Source: Oxytricha trifallax
Lineage: Eukaryota > Ciliophora > Spirotrichea > Sporadotrichida > Oxytrichidae
NCBI GenBank assembly: GCA_000711775.1
Contig: ARYC01017185.1
Span: forward strand, 23,421-87,420
Direction of reading: 5' to 3'
DNA length: 64,000 nucleotides
Of this stretch, positions 58,880 to 64,000 are shown in pieces. The stretch's first letter is position 1; each line of letters starts with the position of its first letter. A model generated the notes under the pieces. That model had not been told where the DNA came from and did no database searches. It was given only the letters and a program-made list of their open reading frames with translations. The translations under genes and the position numbers were made by a program.

Positions 58880-61266
58880 TCAGAAAATATTGCAATCTTT
58901 AGTGCCGCACATAGGAGGCATGTACTCATGACCCTCCCCTATAATTGTATGTTGCTGTTAATTACCAACCATCTATTACCCTCTGAACTAAACCAATTAC
59001 TATTATGCATTTTTAAATAATGAATTTTAAGCTTAAATTAATCATTTTTGATAAAGTATTAGTTAAGTTTAGCCACCTCCAGTAGTTTCTCTAAATTAAT
59101 TATAAATACTGGTGTTTCTCATGCGACCCATTTGTTCCTGCAAACTAGTCACTTCCTCATCTTTACGTTAAACAAGTTCTTAGTAGGCAACTATATTCAT
59201 GCGCAGTTCGTTTTCTCTTTATTAAGACTGAACTAATTTCTTCTATATTTCCTGTAAATTAGAAATATCGAGAATACTAATTTTCTTATTAAATTTATAT
59301 ATGAATTCAAATTCCTGGAGCAATTATTCTGTGGCCCCAGATTATTTCTATTAAGATTCACCTTTCATTTCTATTATAGTCTGTAATCTCCCTACTTCCA
59401 ATTCCATTTGCTTTGCAACTAAAAATTTATCTATATATAAATTAAAATATGTGTAAAATAATTAATTAATAATCGATAGAATATTATTAATAAAATTGCT
59501 TTAATTACAGGTCTTTCTTGCTCTCTTAACTCTTTTGTATCCTCAGAGATCCATCAGTGATCTTTTCAACTGAAAATTTAGACCATAATTCATACTTAGA
59601 CTTCCCAGGTACTCGGGAGAAATAAGTTTTTTCTAAGTCTTGCCAATCTTTATAAAATGTCGCCAAGTCTGTGTATAATATATAAATTATTACACTTAAT
59701 CATTCCTAATTATTAAAATTCTAAATATTAAATCATGCTTATTAATAAAGAAATATCATAGATTTTCCTATTTTTTATCTATAAAATTATACTATTTAGG
59801 GAGAATCTTTTCTCTATATAGCTCAGCAAGTATATCCTTAGCTTGCCTATCATACTCCGCCTTCACCTTGCTCTTTATTTAATCATACATTTCCTTAATA
59901 TTTGACTATAAATTTAACCTGAATTTCTCTTTAGTACTGTCTGATATACTCACTTGATTTGTTATTATTTTATCAAGGATTTCTTGGCATTATCCCTATA
60001 CTTGCTTGTGCTGTATTGAGAGTATGTATGATATCAGTAAATAAATACGATATTATAATTTAAGAGAGTGCATCAAGATCTTGAGGTGTACCATACTACT
60101 ATATATAATTCTTCATTTCTTTCTAATACAACCTACAAGCCTTGTTCAGTGCCTACTTAAGTTAATTTTCCACTACTTCTGTCCAAGCATCGTTAATTGT
60201 GGGTATGGAACCTTTATTAATGGATTAAATGTACGAATTCGCTAAAATTAGGTAATCTTGTGATTTTAGAGCAACTTAGTTTAGTTTTATGGGTTTTATT
60301 CTGTTGAATATGTATATTTTCAATTCTTCAATCTGGTCCAAGAATTCTTCTTTAATTCGCTAAACTTTGATATGTATTTGAAATTTTGAAGCAAATGTTA
60401 TAAATGACAATATCATGATTATTTATCTCCTTAAAAATATTCATTAGAGTTTACTAGTTTTTATTTAGATTTTGGATGTCTCTCTCCTCATCAGTGGGTC
60501 TGATCATAGTAAAGCAATACCTCGATTTGAAGAAAGATCTTATAAGATTCCTGATTCGATTTTTCTCTGCTATTTTCTGTGAGAACCCCTCTGCTTCTCT
60601 CAGACATAGTTCAAGGTACTCGTTTGGAGTTATTGGATTGCCATCTTCATCAGCTAACTCAAGAATAAAATCACGTAGGAGCCATAGGAATTAGGGGAAG
60701 TAATCACTTAATGTTTGCTAATTATTCATAATAAAATGAGTAAAAATACATTATATTTTATGAATAAATATAGAATAATTATATAGAATAATCTCCTTTT
60801 ATATAATTCATGTCAAGATGAATAAATATAATAATTTCTCTTACTTATTCATGCCATTTGCTCCACCAGTATTACTCTATTAATTCTTCTAAATCTATAT
60901 ATTTTTAGCTAGATTTGTGACTAAGCTGAGATTAGTGATCGCTGTCTCATCGATAACTCCAACCTAATTATAGATCAAGAACGAGGAAAGAAGCACGCAC
61001 AAAGTGAATATCTTTATGTCGTAATTTTGATTCTTGTCCACTCCCCCAAGACCCTCGCTGTCCATAACATAAATATCGAAAATTTCCCCATCTTTTTCGA
61101 TTGTAATTGGTTCTGAGTAAAACCAGAGACCTCTCGTGCATGCGTTGACACTGGCTTCCACTTAAAAAACACCCTGATCCCCTACTAATTGATTCATTAA
61201 AAATGATTTTCCAGTGCGATAGCAACCTGTTATGCAAATTATTGCAGCAAAATATTAAAAAATACA
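58880..61266 (-). CDS. Guanylate-binding protein (GBP/dynamin superfamily) with C-terminal CaaX box
   Basis: P-loop GCYRTGKSFLMNQLVGDQ fits the GBP consensus GxYRxGKS. It is followed by ASVNACTRGLWFY (switch I) and YVMDSEGLGGVD (G3, DxEG), then LSSFLIYN and IDETAITNLSLVTNLA. The RD motif appears in FLWLLRDFILELADEDG, with FFKSRYCFTMIRPTDEER after it. The helical domain includes SYIQSINKGSIPTINDAW, as in animal GBPs. A long Q/E-rich coiled coil follows. Pointer TTAAC joins GGGQT to QQHTIIGEGHEYMPPMCGTK, and the protein ends CNIF-TGA (58880-58882), a CaaX prenylation box comparable to CNIL of human GBP2. Introns near 60845 (GTAAGA) and several IESs interrupt it. The exon before the P-loop was not located. 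Confidence 0.9.
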
Positions 61267-61503
61267 AAAATAAGTTTATATAAAGTTTTATTTTTAGGGG
61301 ATTGCTCGTTTCTTAATAGAAAAATAGTATAATTTTTTGTTTAAAATTAAAAAAATAAACTTTTAAGTATAAAAGTAATCGATGTCATGAAAATTTGGAA
61401 TATTTTTTAAATAATATTATTATTATTTAATTAATGTCAAAATAAATATAAACTTCTTTAAGTACATAAAATTATAAAATTTAGGACATTTATTTAAGAA
61501 TTT

Positions 61504-61801
61504 TTTAAAGTTTTTATTATAACCCATAGATCAATTAAGACACGAAGATGGGGTAATGATCAATTAAATGAAAAATTAATTATTATTGGCGTGTGATTTA
61601 ATGTTTGAACTAATTTTTTATTACACTATTTTGCTCGGTTAATTGTCCTTATAAAATAAACCAATCAGGGTGTGTAAATTTGATTTTAGCCTAATAATAA
61701 TTAATATTAGTCAATAATTATTAATTTTTCATTTAATTGTTTATTACCTCAATCTTCGTGTCTTAATTGATCTTTGGGGTTTATAATAAAAACTTTTAAA
61801 A
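61504..61801. mobile_element. 298-bp MITE-like element with about 85-bp TIRs
   Basis: The terminal inverted repeats share TCAATTAAGACACGAAGAT and AATTAAATGAAAAATTAAT, with outer TTTTAAA(A)GTTTTTATTAT. Arms are about 90% identical by eye. The core is short and non-coding (GTGTGATTTAATG...CAGGGTGTG). Target duplication not identified. It lies upstream of the GBP gene's P-loop exon, possibly in an IES of that gene. Confidence 0.75.
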
Positions 61802-62196
61802 GCCTTAAATAGTAAGTTTAAATATTTGTTGACAAAGTTTACAATTTTAGCATACTTTATTAGGGTTTAATAGGGTGGGTGTCAAGGTTTATGGATTAAA
61901 TATGAGTAATTAAAGCAAGTTTATAAGACTAGTATTTCAACAAAAAAATATTCCTCAAAAACATAAACTTAGAATAATGTGGAAGTTCTTTAAAAATTTA
62001 TCTTTCTAAAGTGATCTTTAAAATAGTAAGATGAAGTTAAGTAAGTTAATTTTTTCATTTAGAATAAATATAACAATATATTGACATATAATTTACTCTT
62101 AATTTTAAAAAGTGAAAATATTAAAGCTTATATCGACATATGCCAAGCAATGTCGAAATCTTATTCCAATTTACTTTCTTTCTAAGGGTAAAATTC

Positions 62197-62352
62197 ATGA
62201 TTAATTATAGATTTCCAAATGAAGCATAATTAACTCTCAAAGAACAGTAAGAAAGCAATGTTTTAATTACATAAAAGTTAAGGATTCATCATGATATTAA
62301 ATTCACTGAATTAATAAAATATAAAACATAAAGCTTTAAATTACCTCATTGA
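62197..62352 (+). CDS. Candidate short coding segment
   Basis: ATG at 62197 begins MINYRFPNEAQLTLKEQQES and the frame runs to TGA 62350-62352. Composition is protein-like, but it is only 51 codons and has no known motif. The following frame (DQKQKLSVKIRVFCDQSEQI) may continue it after a small IES. Confidence 0.35.
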
Positions 62353-62480
62353 TCAAAAGCAAAAACTATCAGTTAAAATTAGAGTCTTTTGTGACTAAAG
62401 TGAACAAATAATAAAAATGACACTTACATAATTCTTGAAAATTACTATATAGCTTGAATTCCGATGTTACAAATACTAAA

Positions 62481-63089
62481 AATTGATTAAAAATTAAATG
62501 AATAATCATAAATTTACCTTCACCATTTTTATATTTATTTTTTAAATATAATTAAATACTACTCTTTCTCAGTATTTTATTGATTCATAGATAGAGTACG
62601 ATAAAAAAATAATATTATATTCAAAAAAGAAATATTTGAAAAAAATGGAAATGATAGATTGGTGGATGTTTAACTTAAGTTAAACTCAATCATAAATATA
62701 TAAATATTTAAAGATAATTGATTTATTTAATTTATTCTTCAAAATATAGTCTAAGAATAAAATTAAAAAAATTTATTAATATCTAGAAATTTTATTTCAT
62801 AAATTATCAGATACTATTAATATCTATAAATAATTAAATTTGATATAAATTTATATCGAAATCAAACAAATAAAAAAGTTAAAATAAGTTAATTAGATTA
62901 AATAAAAAGTTATTAAAATAGAATAAGTAAAATTTGATTATTCATAAAAACAACAAAAACACAAAATAAGATGATTTGTTAAATTGATTTAAAAAAAAAA
63001 AAGTGAGGTCTTAGTAGGAAAAAAAAAAATAAATACAGATTTTGCAAAATTTTAATGAATTATTTATTGAAAATAATATAATACCATTG
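62481..63089. other. A-rich DNA before the satellite, nothing recognised
   Basis: Very high A content on the plus strand. Long stop-free frames here consist of K/Q/N/I and are expected by chance. Confidence 0.5.
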
Positions 63090-64000
63090 AATACCCAAAA
63101 ATGATAGGCCAAGAGTTATATTAGGAAATTGCTGAAATTTGCTTATTTTGCTTATATCTTTGCGCGTTTTGAAGATAAATCAATTCTGATTTCATATTCG
63201 TGTTCAGCGAGGTCAAAATTACCAGAATCGTTATTTTCGGGTGTTTTTGGGAAATATAAAAATGGAAGTTGTATTTTGGCGGGGAAAGGTTCGGCCCTGG
63301 ACAAATTTTTGAAAACCCAAAAATGGACAAAATGACCCCCCTATAACTTTTTAAAATGACTATATATCTCGTGTTCCAGTGTCACACTCTTGCTCAGGAG
63401 CCCAAATTTAGTGGATTTGCTTAATTCCAGGTCATCTCATGAATTTCCGTGACCATCTTTTGAGGTCCTCAAAAACCCAAAAATGAAGGGCTAAGGGTTA
63501 TATAAGGAAATTGCTGAAAATTGCTTATTTTGCTTATATCTTTGCGCGTTTTGAAGATAAATCAATTCTGATTTTATATTCGTGTTCAGCGAGGTCTAAA
63601 TGACCAGAATCATTATATTCGGGTGTTTTTGGGAAAAATAAAATGGAAGTTGTATTTTGCAGGGGAAAGGTTCGGCCCTGGACGAATTTTTGAAAAACCT
63701 AAAAATGAACAAAATGACCCCCCTATAACTTTTGAAAATGACTATATATCTGGTGTTCCAGTGTCACACTCTTGCTCAGGAGCCCAAATTTAGTGGATTT
63801 GCTTAATTCCAGGTCATCTCATGAATTTCCGTGACCATCTTTTGAGGTCCTCAAAAACCCAAAATTGAAGGGCCAAGGGTTATATAAGGAAGTTGCTGCA
63901 AATTGCTTATTTTGCTTATATCTTTGCGCGTATTGAAGATAAATCAATTCTGATTTTATATTCGTGTTCAGCGAGGTCTAAATGACCAGAATCATTATAT
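63090..64000. repeat. 382-bp satellite, about 2.4 tandem units, continuing past the window
   Basis: Landmarks recur at exactly 382-bp spacing: GCTGAAATTTGC at 63131, GCTGAAAATTGC at 63513 and GCTGCAAATTGC at 63895. CTTTGCGCG, GGTTCGGCCCTGGAC and CAGGAGCCCAAATTTAGTGG recur likewise. Units are roughly 95% identical. GC content is higher than the flank and no frame is conserved between units. A satellite of about 380 bp is, from memory, a known major repeat of the Oxytricha germline genome. The unit boundary with AT-rich single-copy DNA is near 63090. Confidence 0.95.

Noticed and set aside
62353-62980. A plus-strand frame of more than 200 codons without TGA
   Set aside because: K/N/I/Q-only composition. 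With one stop codon in A-rich DNA such frames arise by chance; only the first part may be coding.
63129-63335. Frames on both strands in the satellite
   Set aside because: Not conserved between the 382-bp units.
1-64000. CRISPR arrays, operons, Shine-Dalgarno sites, bacterial insertion sequences
   Set aside because: None seen. The code usage, introns and IES structure show a eukaryotic (ciliate) germline.

Overview
The window is germline (micronuclear) DNA of a stichotrich ciliate, most probably Oxytricha or a close relative. Three lines of evidence agree. (1) Open frames make sense only if TAA and TAG are glutamine and TGA is the sole stop. For example, a TAA falls on the glutamine of the PTEN 'PSQ' motif. 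(2) Almost every gene is broken by AT-rich segments bounded by short direct repeats (4-14 bp). Keeping one repeat copy restores the frame, which is the MDS/IES/pointer architecture of spirotrich germlines. (3) There are three TBE (telomere-bearing element) transposons whose ends read CAAAACCCCAAAACCCC. Ordinary introns (GTAAGT...AG, 35-140 bp) are present as well. Five loci were assembled by hand to exact multiples of three; no alignment or search was run.

Layout. 1-1695: right part of a decayed TBE. 1771-2898 (-): partial gene ending next to that TBE. 3087-6907 (-): 978-residue mitochondrial-type J-domain membrane protein. 7058-7963 (+): small membrane protein. 8329-11089 (+): 754-residue protein with axoneme-like repeats. 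11239-12363 (-): coiled-coil protein. 12661-14950 (+): unrecognised, partly unresolved membrane protein. 15099-15911: large inverted repeat holding a 72-codon ORF. 16004-19008 (+): Q/N-rich gene with a MITE in one IES. 19392-25018 (-): long coiled-coil gene with a 1.4 kb foldback in an IES, itself invaded by a second MITE. 27310-28918 (-) and 29630-31099 (-): unrecognised genes. 32117-34606 (-): gene with a deleted TBE in an IES. 36597-47145 (-): a 10.5 kb locus with a full-length 4105-bp TBE inserted inside a coding MDS. 48950-49861 (-): polyQ gene. 50071-51005 (+): ARF-like GTPase. 51240-52410 (-): multi-pass membrane protein. 52884-55718 (+): coiled-coil gene with a small opposite-strand gene nested in it. 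55785-58583 (-): PTEN-type phosphatase. 58880-61266 (-): guanylate-binding-protein GTPase with a C-terminal CaaX box. 61504-61801: another MITE. 63090-64000: 382-bp satellite running off the window.

The genes are single-gene units without operon logic, as expected for a germline that is cut into gene-sized chromosomes. The loci share a mobile-DNA ecology. TBEs and several short inverted-repeat families sit in IESs, and in one case inside an MDS, so all must be removed at macronuclear development. The strongest new observations are: a MITE family with TIR core GGGGAAGTTTCCTGC (three copies, 7-9 bp target duplications), one copy having its own empty site in the opposite arm of the palindrome it invaded; a TBE whose exact removal reunites a reading frame; mini-IESs of 14-27 bp; and an ORF cradled in an 813-bp inverted repeat.
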